Source: Brachyhypopomus gauderio (Eukaryota; Chordata; Actinopteri; Gymnotiformes; Hypopomidae). From it: a DNA stretch of 64,000 nucleotides. The notes below the pieces were generated by a model that was given only the letters and a program-made list of their open reading frames with translations, was not told where the DNA came from and made no database searches. The position numbers were made by a program, and so were the translations under genes. This document shows, one piece after another, positions 49,954 through 62,340 of the stretch. Every line of letters begins with the position of its first letter. Within the stretch, counting starts at the first letter, position 1. The stretch covers positions 23,449,851-23,513,850 of the forward strand of contig NC_135218.1 of NCBI RefSeq assembly GCF_052324685.1, in the 5' to 3' direction.

Positions 49954-50400
49954 CTAAGCCTATACCAATTACTCCTTGATTTGTCATGCGTTTTATGTTG
50001 TTAGTAATTTTATTAAAACATAAATACTACATTTTAGGTCCAACAGTTGTGAATCCAGGTTTGACTCAAAAATTACCTCAATATTTCATAGCAAAAATAA
50101 CCACTCGGAATAAAATAAATTTTGATGATTTGCTGATTTTAATAAAGGGGGCGGGGTTGTGCTTCACCACTCCCTTTTCTCACTCAAGCGTACCAAACGG
50201 AGTAGTTGAGGGCGGGATCAGTTTGTAAACACACCTCTAGATTTTATGTAAGCTCTAGTAAAACAAAAATTGGGAAATTACATTTGTGAAATTCCACCCA
50301 GACATTTTTTTTAAGTCTCAAAAAGAGGACATGTCCAGGTAAAAGAGGACTTCCAGTCATGCTAGGTTCATGGAGGAAACTCAAGTTTTCTTTTTTAACA
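49954..50400. other. Intergenic gap between tmem237 and mpp4
   Basis: AT-rich sequence with no supported gene. A candidate AATAAA for mpp4 lies at plus 50419-50424 (TTTATT), about 110 bp past the mpp4 stop. Confidence 0.5.
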
Positions 50401-50533
50401 ACTGAGTCATCTTATTTTTTTATTTTTTAATATAATTTTTATGAGTGAAGAGAAAAAACACTGTAGTTTTGAGGCAACCCTTCTGTCCTTGTCCCGTCTC
50501 ATCTCGTCTCGTCTCCCATCTTCTCTCCCCTTC

Positions 50534-50725
50534 TCAGTTCGGATCAGCTGGCGTGACCCATGAAGCCGGCACCCACTGGGGTTCGTCCTGAGCTCTGCGG
50601 ACTGCGCTCAGCAGCTGCACGCAGGAGGCCTGCAGGCCGTCGTTAACAATCACATGATCAAAGAACTGACAATACTGCTGTTCCATGCTACGGCCCGCCT
50701 CCTCAATCTTCTGAAAGTCCTCGTC

Positions 50726-50785
<60 letters not shown>

Positions 50786-53700
50786 AAGGGAGTTTTGATA
50801 GTAACATTGGACCAAGGACAAGCCAGAAATTCATCTCTGATATTTAAAATGTCTAGTTTTAAACAATAATTTTGGTTTTATGTTGATAGTATTTTGTGTT
50901 TTACCTAAAGGCTGTAGCCAACTAGTACACAACTCCCCTCCCTCAGAAACACTGCTGACTGCTGACTCACTTTAAAGGGCCGGCTGGTGCAGCAACCCGT
51001 GATGAGCTGTGAGTGTGTCCGCGTTTGCTTCAGCCGATCAAACGGAGGAGGTTTAATATAGATGATGTAAGCTTTCAGCTCACGGGTCCGTACAGACTCA
51101 ATGGCCTGGGGAGAAGAAAACAGGCAGAGGAAATCGCTAACACCAACCCAGAGATAGTTCTGCTTGGTTCTGCTCCTGATCCAGTCCTTAAAGGCCCACT
51201 AGTCCAGATTCTTGTTCGGTTCCAGCTCCTAAGACACCTTAGGAAACCAAGCATTGAAGACTTTGTGTAGACTTTTCTGCGTTTTTCAGTTTCGGCCAAT
51301 TTGTTTACGCTGGTACATACCCTGAGGTCATCCATCTTTCTTTAAATCATGCATGATCACAGACAAGGCAAGCCCTAAGCTTGATGCCTAATACATCTTT
51401 ATGGGCTATAGAGCTGACTGTAAAACTTGCGAACACTTGCATTCCAAGGTGTAAATGTTGTAAGAGTATTAACTAATGAATGAATGCCCTTGGTGTCCTG
51501 TAAGAGCTTATTACCTTAAACCTTTCTGGATTTGCATGAAGAACTGCTGTACAAGTGTACCTGCTTCATTGGTATAGGGCCTCCTGTTATAATTATAGGA
51601 CCACACATGTTTGCTCACATGAGGCTCGATGTCAATGACGCAGATTTTCCCAGCAGCCAACACAGTCTTCACTGCTTCCACGGTGGTGCCATAGAGGTGG
51701 TGTCTGTACTCCCCGTACTCTAGAAACCTGAGCAAAACCGAGACAGAGACAGACGCTCAGTCCATTCCCCTGCACAGGCGAGACAAAAACGAGTCACGGA
51801 TGAAACAAGGCGCATCAGGTTTCAGCTTGCATAGCCGAGATGTTCGGTCCAGGTAAACCCAGAAAGGGAAATGGGGAATGTGAGATTCCTACAATTCTCC
51901 TGCCCGTGCACTGCAGGAAAACAGTTAATGAGAAACTGTTTGTTGCAAACATGGTCACGCGGCATCAAAAGAGCAGAACACCGATTGGTTCACTGTCCGC
52001 TCTCATCCAGAATCGTACATAATGCAGGTGTGTGTAATCACCTGTTTTTGTACAACATGTCCTCAAACTGGTCTCTGCTGATGAAGTGATACTCTCGACC
52101 GCTCTCCTCATGTCTCCTGGGAGCTCGTGTAGTGTCTGTGTGAGATAAACGGAGCCAGGCATCACAAGGCAGCACGCTCTCCGAGCACCCAGGATCCCAG
52201 ACACTCGTGGGATGGGTCAGTGGTGCGTGAGCGTGGCCACACTCACGTGGTGTGGCTCCCTGGTAGATCTTTGGGTTGATCTCCATCAGTCTCCTGCGGA
52301 GTTCATTCACACCGACTCCAGATGGACCTAAGAGAGAGACAGACTCTACACATTACACTTAGTGATTAAAAAATATATCAGGTACCGTCTCATATGTACA
52401 CATGTATATGTACACATGTAAACAGTATATGCTATGCTTGGCCAAAAGTGATTTATAATGTAATGGTCACTACAGATCAACAAGTACACTGACTTTACTT
52501 TCCATGTGTCTACTGACAATCACAGAACATAGAGAGACACGTGAACACGTGAAGTTCTCAGGAAGGCAGGAGCACACAGACCCAGCAGGGCGATGAGGCG
52601 GTGTCTGTCCTCTGGGAGGCGCTGGTAACACACCACCTCCTCGTAGGGCTTGGCCTGGGTGTTGTAGAAGCTGCTATGGCAGCGGGTGGAGCAGAACAGG
52701 CCCCCACCCTGAGCCCCACGGCGACGGCACAGACGCAGGCTCCGCCGGAACCCAGCTCGGGTGACGAGGAAACACACCGTCAACACACACCGTCGACACA
52801 CACCGTCGACACACACCGTCGACAATATGATGGTTTGGTACATGCAGTTACATGCATTAAAATGCTATTTTCCTGTTCACCATAATCATTTCTTTAATAT
52901 GTTTAACACGGCTTCATGTGGAATAATGTAACTTACCCAGATAGATTCCCTCAGAATTAACACTAACATCGATGTCCTCTGTAATCATAACAAACAGACA
53001 AACCATAAACATGTCAGGTGTTCAGTGAACAGGAGACACCAAACCCGTGGCCCCGGGTGCCTGTGAAGAGTGACGTGTCAGAGGGTCCGTGACTCACCCC
53101 ACTCTGTCTCCTCTGATCAGCCACCAATCACAAGAGAAGGAACAAGACAGTCCTTAAAACTTTCATCTAACATATTAGAGGTTCAGTAATCACACTGTCA
53201 GTCTACAAAACGAAAACACTTACCAGATTCAAAAACTTCAATTTCATATTTAAAAAGTGAATTGAATTAGTCGAGTATTGAAATTCGAACATAAGTTTAA
53301 AGATGTTACAGTTTACACAACAAAATCCAAACGTACCTGGTTGTGTGGAAGTCACACCTGTGACGTCATCCTCTGAGAAAGGACGGAGACGTGGAGAAGA
53401 GCAGCGTCAAGTGCGTTACTCGGCAACAAGGTGCGTCTCACGTCTACAAGTACTACCAGTAAACCGTACTCACCTTCGTCCGTCGTGTTCACTTCAGCAC
53501 AGCAGCAAGACAAAAGGCCAAAATATCCACGTGACTCTCTAATATGGGACCATAGACAACATTAAGGGAATTTCACACTTCAACGCATCACATGACACAC
53601 ACTCTGTTACACATAGAAACACACACACACACACACACACAGCATACTCACAGGTTTGAATGCCGGTGTGTGGCTTGAAAGGCTGTGACCACCAGAATTC

Positions 53701-56700
53701 TCTCTGCTTCCTTCACAAGATCCAAAAAATGTGTGAAAATGTAATCACTCAGACGTCTGTGACGTGTGCAACCGAGTCAGCTTTAGCCCTTAACCCCTGA
53801 ACCCTGACCTCTTCAGTAGATTGGGTGAGGGGATGAGGCTAGCACAGGTGGCACTACAGGGCAGTTTCTTCGCCTGCCACCAGAGGGCATCTGTCTGGTC
53901 CACTATCTCCAGCAGGTCCCCCTTCCTGAAGGCCAATCCAGCGTCTGCGCACGGAATGCTGTGGTCCTGATGCGGGTCGTAGGTCACCAGGGTGCGCACA
54001 TACAGCTGGGAGGACGACACGCACGCACACACATCAGCTGATACACACATACATCACAAGTACCTACATCAGTGTGTGCGTGGGCCCCAGAAACAGGGAA
54101 ACACCAGCACTTTTGCACACATACACACATACGTGCACAAACAATATACACATATGCACATACATACACACACACAGGTGGCTTAGACTAAGGGACTGAC
54201 CATGGTGTGTGTGTCCAGAGGCTTGTCACCGATGGGCACTACTTTAAACACGATGCTTCCCTGGGACCGAGCCTGCAGAGAGGTAGTGTGATGGGTCAAG
54301 CCCACATTCATCAAACCAGCGCTCATCACAGGAGGCAGACAGGTGGGAGGGTAACTAGTTGTCTGACCAGGATATGTATGATCTGCTCCGGTTCCAGCCC
54401 AAACACAGCGTGTCCGTTGACCTCCACCAGACGGTCTCCCGCACGCAAGAGGCCTGCAGCGTGGAGAGAGCACTCAGCAAAGACAGACATTAACAATCGA
54501 TCAGACTCTTAATACGTTAACAACTTAATGGATCTTTTGATGCAGTGACCATCTACTCAAACACCTGGCCAACAGTGCATACAGAGAGAAAGTGGGAGCC
54601 AGAGAGAGAGATAGAGAGAGTCTCACCACTGCGCTCAGCGAGTCCTCCACGAATCACTCGAGCCAAGTAAATCTCTCCAGTCTTTTCATCCCTCCTGATC
54701 GTCGCTCCCTAAAAGGCCGAGAAGATAAAACCAGCATCAGCCCAAAATGAGCACAGACACAGTCCAAACGTTACGGCACGGCACGGCAACGGCAGGAAGG
54801 AGGATGTCTGGGGGACTTTTTAATAACGGTGATTCTCAAAGTAGATGAGGATTAGTAGTGGGATTATTGAAATGAACAAAGCGATGATGATGATGGCAAA
54901 AAGTGGCGAGTAATAATAACATGGTTGAAGTGAGAAGGTGAGGGACAGAGACACATCCCACACTGCAGGCCACGTACAGGAGCAGCTACACACCTACACG
55001 GCCCTGCTGATGCCCAACAGTTCCTCGGCCCATTAACTGTTCCTTTCTTTCAGTTCCTTCTTCCCTGACTGTCAATGTTATGAGCCCACAGTCTAACCAC
55101 CGTTCCAGCAGACAGCCCGGCAGCACGGAGTGGAGGAAGAACGTGATGTGGGTGAAGACGAGCGTAGAGCAGAGGATCAAGAGACAACAAAGTTTTCCGT
55201 TTCATCCCCAGTGTCTGTAACCTCAGGAAAGTTTGCCAAAGAAACAGAACAAAGGGGCAAACGAGTTGAGGAGCAGAGGGGTTTGAGACGACACTCTCTG
55301 TAGAAATAAGGAGCATTAAACACAGTTGGAAAAGCTCTAATAGAAATTCTGGGTCTTAATCCTCAGTAAAGGCAGCTGGGCATTGCGCACAAGGAGCAGA
55401 CCAACCAAAGAATGCACTTCTTTGCCAAAGCACTTTTCAACTGTAGCAGGGGTGAGGTTTGGGTGGTACAAGTTTTAGGGAGGTCTGCAGGTGTGGTGGT
55501 GCGTGTCACTGGGGCCCTCTCAGGGCTGGGACTAGCCTTTGGTGAAACATCTCCAAGGTGTCCCAGCGGCTGTGGACTGAAGCTTCACTCTTACAGAAGA
55601 CACAGGATGTAATCCAGCGTGGCGAGACGCGCAAAGCCAGCAGAGACGAGGAGAAAGGAAAGGCTTTGAAACCCTTGCGCCTTGAGTAAGATGTAAGACA
55701 CGAGGGAAGAGAGCGAATGACAGCGGACGACACGTAATGTGGCGGAACATCGGCGCGGAATAAAGGAACTCATCACGTTCAACTCTCACGCTCACGGAAA
55801 GGAAGAAGACGCAAGACTGAGTTCGGGGAGCCGGACCCGGGAGGCGACGAGCAGAAACGCCCCATGGGCTGCACGTGGAGGTCAACCGCTACTCACCAGT
55901 GGCTGGTTGTTCTTGATCAGGCAGACGATCCTCACGGCCTCTCCGTCGGCGGGCAGCGTCTCGGGCAGCGGGGGCAGCACCGGGTCATAGTCCTTCAAGC
56001 CCACCACGTCATGGACGGAGAGCAGAGCCTGTTCTCACCACATCAGAGTGTCATGTGACCCGTTCCAGCAGGTCATGTGATGCCCTAGAGCTGTAGCACA
56101 CTACACATTTTCTAAATGTACATCTTTATATTTTATCACGTAAAATGTCTTTGCTATTGCGTCTGTGTATGTATGCTAAACATTACTGATTGTGTCTTAC
56201 TACCTGTAGGTGGGGCTTTGTCAGGAGCTGGTGGAGCTCCATTGCATTGTGGGAGGGGCTTGGCAGCTCCTCCAGATCTGAAACAATCTGGAACAGACCA
56301 ATAGCAAAGAGTCAGGGGCAGCCCAGAAGCCACTGACCTTTGAACCCCTGTGTCTGCTGAAATTAGAAGGCCTCCTGTGTTTGGTGTACATGGTTGTGTG
56401 GACTCATGCTCCCAACCTGGAGTGAGAGCTCGGAGACGCAGGACAGACAGGGCCCGACGGAGCCGCTCAGGTACTGTCGCAAGCACTTATATACCTGCAG
56501 AGAGTGGGCTTTACTGGCATACTGACACAGAGTAACGTAGGGAGTAATGTTGAGTATTGAGTGTATTCCGCTGACCTTCAGCAGTGCCTTTAGCCACAGG
56601 GTGCTGAGGAGTGTGTGTAGCAGCTCGCTGCTGTCTGTGTCACTGCCCATGGAGTCCCGCACCTCCTCCACCACGCGGGACAAGATCTGTGCCAGGCCTG

Positions 56701-56719
56701 CACCACGGACACACACACA

Positions 56720-56758
<39 letters not shown>

Positions 56759-56934
56759 CTTTATGAACCACACACCACATGCTGGACCAGATCTATTAAG
56801 GTGATCTATTAAGCAGGCGTCTTACCCATTTCTCCCAGATCTATTGGATCCAGTGGATCTGGCCCAAGCTCCGTGCCTGGCCTCATGTCACGGACTTTGG
56901 ACTCTCTGGGGTTCTGATAGCTTCCCACTGACAT
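50534..56934 (-). CDS. mpp4: MAGUK p55 family member 4 (membrane palmitoylated protein 4)
   Basis: Scaffold of photoreceptor terminals that organises membrane complexes. Exons (5' to 3'): 56826-56934, 56576-56697, 56417-56494, 56204-56287, 55897-56028, 54627-54708, 54368-54453, 54201-54272, 53809-54005, 53652-53710, 53474-53491, 53337-53372, 53098-53112, 52937-52978, 52582-52755, 52247-52327, 52042-52135, 51619-51727, 50971-51105, 50534-50725. They total 1917 bp, or 638 residues (human 637). L27-type helices cover about 40-130. The PDZ domain is about 163-248 ([29 protein letters not shown]). The SH3 domain is about 256-321 (DALWWQAKK). A short acidic linker comes from microexons. The guanylate-kinase-like domain is about 436-630 ([46 protein letters not shown]). 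Its P-loop lacks the lysine of active kinases, as in the family. The C terminus is [15 protein letters not shown]. Neighbours tmem237 and als2 match human 2q33. The 18-bp microexon is the least certain. Confidence 0.93.
50731..50784. repeat. (GA)n/(CAGA)n microsatellite at an mpp4 acceptor
   Basis: GA and GACA tandem repeats start within about 5 bp of the acceptor of the last mpp4 exon. In the sense strand they form a long CT/CTGT pyrimidine tract. Confidence 0.95.
52774..52822. repeat. 15-bp CACACACCGTCGA tandem repeat in an mpp4 intron
   Basis: Three to four copies of ACACACACCGTCGAC-type units, starting about 20 bp from the acceptor of the exon at 52582-52755. Confidence 0.9.
54709..55896 (-). 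other. mpp4: Largest mpp4 intron, nothing else recognised
   Basis: A 1.2-kb intron with a few short open frames on both strands. None resembles a known protein or has paired splice sites. I see no mobile element that I can define. Confidence 0.6.
56710..56757. repeat. (CA)n microsatellite at an mpp4 acceptor
   Basis: About 20 CA units close to the acceptor of the exon at 56576-56697. In sense orientation the intron ends in a UG tract, then GTCCGTGGTGCAG. Confidence 0.95.
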
Positions 56935-56992
56935 CCTGCTCGGTCACAGCTGTACACATTAGGTCAGAGCATCGTCATGAGACAAACACACA

Positions 56993-57992
56993 GCCTTACG
57001 CTGTTGTGGTTCTGGATAGTACTGGTGGTCCTCACAATGCAGCCTTACGCTGCTGTGGTTCTGGATAGTACTGGTGGTCCTCACAATGCAGCCTTACACT
57101 GCTGTAGTTCTGGATAGTACTGGTGGTCCTCACAATGCAGCCTTACACTGCTGTAGTTCTGGATAGTACTGGTGGTCCTCACAATGCAGCCTTACACTGC
57201 TGTAGTTCTGAATAGTACTGGTGGTCCTCACAATGCAGCCTTACACTGCTGTAGTTCTGGATAGTACTGGTGGTCCTCACAATGCAGCCTTACACTGCTG
57301 TAGTTCTGAATAGTACTGGTGGTCCTCACAATGCAGCCTTACACTGCTGTAGTTCTGGATAGTACTGGTGGTCCTCACAATGCAGCCTTACACTGCTGTA
57401 GTTCTGAATAGTACTGGTGGTCCTCACAATGCAGCCTTACACTGCTGTAGTTCTGAATAGTACTGGTGGTCCTCACAATGCAGCCTTACACTGCTGTAGT
57501 TCTGAATAGTACTGGTGGTCCTCACAATGCAGCCTTACACTGCTGTGGTTCTGGATAGTACTGGTGGTCCTCACAATGCAGCCTTACACTGCTGTAGTTC
57601 TGGATAGTACTGGTGGTCCTCACAATGCAGCCTTACACTGCTGTAGTTCTGGATAGTACTGGTGGTCCTCACAATGCAGCCTTACACTGCTGTAGTTCTG
57701 AATAGTACTGGTGGTCCTCACAATGCAGCCTTACACTGCTGTAGTTCTGAATAGTACTGGTGGTCCTCACAATGCAGCCTTACACTGCTGTAGTTCTGAA
57801 TAGTACTGGTGGTCCTCACAATGCAGCCTTACACTGCTGTGGTTCTGGATAGTACTGGTGGTCCTCACAATGCAGCCTTACACTGCTGTAGTTCTGGATA
57901 GTACTGGTGGTCCTCACAATGCAGCCTTACACTGCTGTAGTTCTGGATAGTACTGGTGGTCCTCACAATGCAGCCTTACACTGCTGTGGTTC
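56993..57992. repeat. 49-bp minisatellite upstream of mpp4, about 20 copies
   Basis: Highly homogeneous 49-bp units containing GGATAGTACTGGTGGTCCTC and ACAATGCAGCCTTACACTGC. Variants alternate between GGATAG and GAATAG, and between CTGTGGTT and CTGTAGTT. The array begins about 60 bp upstream of the mpp4 start codon, so it lies in the promoter, a 5'UTR intron or the 5'UTR. Confidence 0.97.
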
Positions 57993-60000
57993 TGGGTGAA
58001 TGGCGTTTAAATTCCCATGTCAATGACCTGCGTAAAGCACCGCACACGACTCCATTTATTCCAACTTGTCGGAATCAGAACACTTTTACGTTTCCGAATC
58101 GAGTTATCGTCATGACACCATAAACATTCTGAATTTGCCTCATTAAGCAAAAAAACCAGGACAAAACCAAAACCAGGGCTGTTCAAGCTTTACCTGGTTT
58201 CAAAGATTCAATAAACAAAAGCCCAGACATGTGAAGTGGAAGAGTCATGCTTCATCTGCACTGGGAAACACGTTTGCTGCATGCTACAGACGTCCAGGTT
58301 AAAGAAGGGCTCCAGTCTGGGGTCACGGCCCTCAGATAAACACTAAGATTTAATCAGCTATTTCTGATGGCATTAATTCCAAACACTTGAGTTTGAATAC
58401 ACGAATGCTCAGTTTGTAGATGATCTGAAGGAACCATCAACACAGCAGATACATAGGCAGGTGGAGCTGAATGTTGACAAGCAGCTGAACAGTAGTGATT
58501 TAATCAGAAATACTTCCACTTACCTCCTTTTCTCTCACTCTCTCTATCTCCCTCGTCTCCCACACATTTGGATCATCAGAGGTTGTACTCCGGGCTGTGC
58601 TGGTTTGTCCAGAGTGGATTAACGCTGTTCAGATGTGCTGATGTGCAGGCGGTGTGGCACACGTGATGTTCCACTGCAGTGACACACAGTTACCTGGGAA
58701 CAGAGGGGTGTAATCCCAACCAATCCACCTTAATCCCATACAAGCAATCTGAGTAAGCCTGAGAAACAGAGAGTGAAATTTAAAGAGAAGCGCAATGAGA
58801 TTTTCACTCACAGTCCAAGGGATGAAGAGAGTGAGTGAGGAAGAGGAAGGTCTTCTGTGAGACTGCAGCACCCATGTCCTTATTAAGGTTCCCAACCCGC
58901 GTTTGTATTAAAACGTGCAATGTAGTGGATCTTTGACACATTCGACACCCACACAACCACACACATGCACGCTGGGGCCTGCAAGTTCAGGACCAGTACC
59001 AGGGGGGCATGGAGTATTTTATGATGTTTAACATGAAGAATTCCTGAAATGCCCAAGGCGACTTGATGACAGGATCTTAAACGACATCGCATTAATCCAG
59101 AGACGTTGGAAAGGAAGGTGAGCTTTACACGGGGGATGAAGAGGGAGAAATTCATGTCCCCGTGGTTCTTTTTAAACTGGGTCATTGGCATATCCACACA
59201 TTCTTCCTAGACTCCATAGCAGCTTAGAACCAGGGCTGGTAGAGTTCCAGTAATGTACCACTAATATCCTCATATTTCAGTGTCGAATACAAAAACCATG
59301 TTCAGAAATATGGTGGCATTTTGAAATAACATACGGCTAAATTTATCATCACATAAAAAGGCTGGGTCGGCTAATGCGTCTCCCCAGCCGGGGTGTCTCG
59401 GTCCCGACAGGTCTCGTTCGCACGTGTCCGTGATGCTGTGTAAACATGGACCGCAGCGTTCATCTGTGATTAAGAGGAGGAGGTGGGAGGTTTCAAAGCT
59501 AGAAGCAGACAAGGTGATGATCTGCAAGGCTTTAGTTTAAAGTTTAGCAGAGCAGCACCTTTACACAACACTGAAAAGATACCGATCTCACTAGACAGGT
59601 TTAAATAAGGTCTAGATCAGGTTTATGTTTACGGATGCGAAGTCTCATGATGATAAATCCTACTGACTAGTGCTGTTGTACATGGTATAGATAAATCATG
59701 GAATTCATAAACTGAAATCAGAAACCAAATGAGTGAATAGCAGTTTAATGGACACATCCATAGGCTGTTTCAATATCGTTTTATTTGCTTTGTAATACAT
59801 ACTAGAATGCTATTAATATAAGCACTAAGTGATATGACAAGTCATTTTGTGTTGATTGTCACTGGTCTCTCTCTCTCTCCATTTAATCCTTTGTTATTCC
59901 TCACTTCCTGAAATGAAGGCCAATGCTAGTTTACCTCAGACGCTACATGTTCAGATAAAGCACTGGGATGACTGGATACTGTCCTACTGTCATAAACAAC
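57993..60000. other. Intergenic stretch between mpp4 and als2
   Basis: No gene is supported. It may hold non-coding first exons or the promoter of mpp4 and the distal 3'UTR of als2. A few short open frames lack any family resemblance. Confidence 0.5.
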
Positions 60001-60036
60001 ATCAGGCAGACACACATCATTCTGAGTTTCCAAGTT

Positions 60037-60042
60037 ACTTTA
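60037..60042 (-). promoter_or_regulatory. als2: Candidate distal poly(A) signal of als2
   Basis: The TTACTTTATTGCCC context gives GGGCAATAAAGTAA in the als2 sense, about 2 kb past the stop. Other AATAAA hexamers nearer the stop are possible. Confidence 0.3.
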
Positions 60043-61841
60043 TTGCCCTCCTGAATATTAAGAAGACAGTAGGTACAAGCTGGACAGACCCCCATGTCTT
60101 GAATAAAAGGCAATGTTCACACAGTAGATAACAGAAAAGGTTTTTTTCAAACTGGGACTTTGGAAAAAGTTCAACTCGTGTCACAAAGTGGCGTGCAACA
60201 CCTCACAAATATGGGGTTACGTTAACATATTGGCAGGCCAAACACACCCCAAACGAATTCTCTGATTCCACACACACACACACACACACACACACCTAAA
60301 GACTATTGTCAAAGCCCTGAAATACCTTTGAGTCATTGTTTGCATCCACACCAGGTCATTTTTTGTCAATATTTAGTACACATTACAGATCCATTTCAAA
60401 GACAAATTCATAAGATTTCAAGCAAGCCTCTTGTCAACAAGTTTAAGATTCAGATTATTCAACTCCCACAGATTATCATTGCAACTGGACCCCTTCATTT
60501 AATAAATAAAACCTTTTAAAAACACAAACCACGATGATGTAGCTGTCAGTTCATAATACTCTCATTTTAATTACTGTTAAGGGTCTTGTTGTATCCAACG
60601 CGCTCTGGACAAAACCTGGCGAATAACCCGGGGTCACAAGCAGAACCGTGTACATGTTCAGTGTGTCATTAGCTTATTTAGCTGAGAGGCTAAAGGCCTC
60701 CATGCACAAAAAAGCAGCTCCATTCACCTTCTGCGTCACTGCAATGAACGTTCATGGTATGTGAGGGTGAAGAACAGAGATCCTGATTCAAGATCCAAAG
60801 ATACAATACGTTACAGACTTTACTAAAATACCCATAAAATGACGAGCTTCAGAACTGTAATCCTGCGAGTACTCTGTTCAAATCAAACTCACCGCCACCA
60901 TCATTTTCCTTCAAGTAAGATTTCTGCAAATGTGTTTGTAAACCGTTCAATAACCAAAATACACAAACATTTCAGAAAACTGAGATCACATTATAAAGAG
61001 GATGCGGTGATATCTGCAACGAAAAAAATAAAATTCTGCCATACGAGGTTTCCATGGAAACAAGCAAGTCCAAACTACATGCATCTGACTGGCTAATAGC
61101 AGCAGAGACCCGATTCCACACCAGTTGTATTCTCAACTGGATCTGGTTTTACTGACCATCACCATATTTATCTTCTTCGGAGATCTTGGCTTGTTGAGCC
61201 TGCGTTCAGGGGTGTGCACCTGCTAGGGTCCGGCGGCTGTGCGGACCTCGTACGTACAAGTACTGACAAGCAGACACAGCAGGATGTGAGCTGCAAGGGG
61301 AAACAGCATCCCGCTAAAACAAAACAAAACAAAACCAAAAGCAAACAGAACCACCCACGTCCCCTCCGACCTTCAGCTGACTGGACAGATCGGGTCTTTA
61401 TCGGGGACAACAGCACACGCTGCGACCAGCACCGGTTCCGGCAGGGCGGGCCATCCGTCCGAGTTCTGAGAGCACGTCGGTCCGTCGAGCTGCGTCAGAG
61501 GAATCCTTCACCGTGAGGCAGGAGCATGTCAGGGTCCCGTTCACACGCTGATTCACAATCAAAGGATGCGGTACTGTGGAATTCTTGGAGTGAAAGCTAA
61601 GCTTCAGTCCAGGGTTATAAATAAACAATGAGTTTTTTTTTATATCCCATTCGCAGTTGTTTTCTAGTGTTGCGTGTGCAGGGACGAAGGGTTTTCTCCC
61701 TCTTCATCATGACGCATCTTCAAGTTCGGTGCTTGTGACTCAAACTCAAGACTGGATCACCAGATGCGAGTCACAGCAAATGTGGTCCTACTTCTAAGCT
61801 TGTGCATATTGGCTAGTGCATATCTGTCAGGCAGGTTTCCA

Positions 61842-62132
61842 AATACATGTTGCTCACGTGACCATCTCATGAGAAATATACGTTCCTCACGTGATCATCT
61901 CATGTGAAATACATGTTCCTCACGTGATCATCTTGTGTGAAATATGTGTCACGTAACTTTCTCATCTCAAATACATGATCCTAAACAATCTTCTTGTTGA
62001 AATACACGTTTCTCACGTTATCCTCTCATGTGAAATACATGTTTCTCACGTGATCTCATGCAAAATACATGTTTCTCACGTGATCTTCTCATGTGAAATA
62101 CAGCTTCCTTATGTGATCTTCTCATGCTGAAT
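61842..62132 (-). repeat. als2: 30-33-bp tandem repeat continuous with the als2 C-terminal codons
   Basis: About nine units in the als2 sense, each of the form ATTTCACATGAGAAGATCAC then GTGAGAAACATGT. The first unit is the end of the coding exon: CATGAGAAGATCACATAAGG. Later units keep CATGAGA and TCACGTGA with single-base changes and small deletions. Five units hold the palindrome CACGTG, at 61855, 61888, 61921, 62047 and 62077. Confidence 0.85.
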
Positions 62133-62297
62133 TTGATAATAACAAGCCTAGAGAGAAAAGAAAGGATTTCAGACAGAGTGATAGGATGGAGATTCAAAAT
62201 CTGTGTGGCATTTATTCACTTCAGGGCATTTCACCTTGTTTGATGTCCATGCATGTATACCAGGCCTGGCCTAATTATCTAGTGTCTAGTATCTAGG

Positions 62298-62340
<43 letters not shown>

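Noticed and set aside
56993-57992. Regular 49-bp direct repeats suggestive of a CRISPR array
   Set aside because: There are no unique spacers between the repeats and the host is a vertebrate. It is a minisatellite. The same applies to 6453-7000.
58629-59527. Short open frames of 85-104 codons on the minus strand between mpp4 and als2
   Set aside because: No recognisable domain, no splice partners and ordinary base composition. They are within chance expectation for this length.
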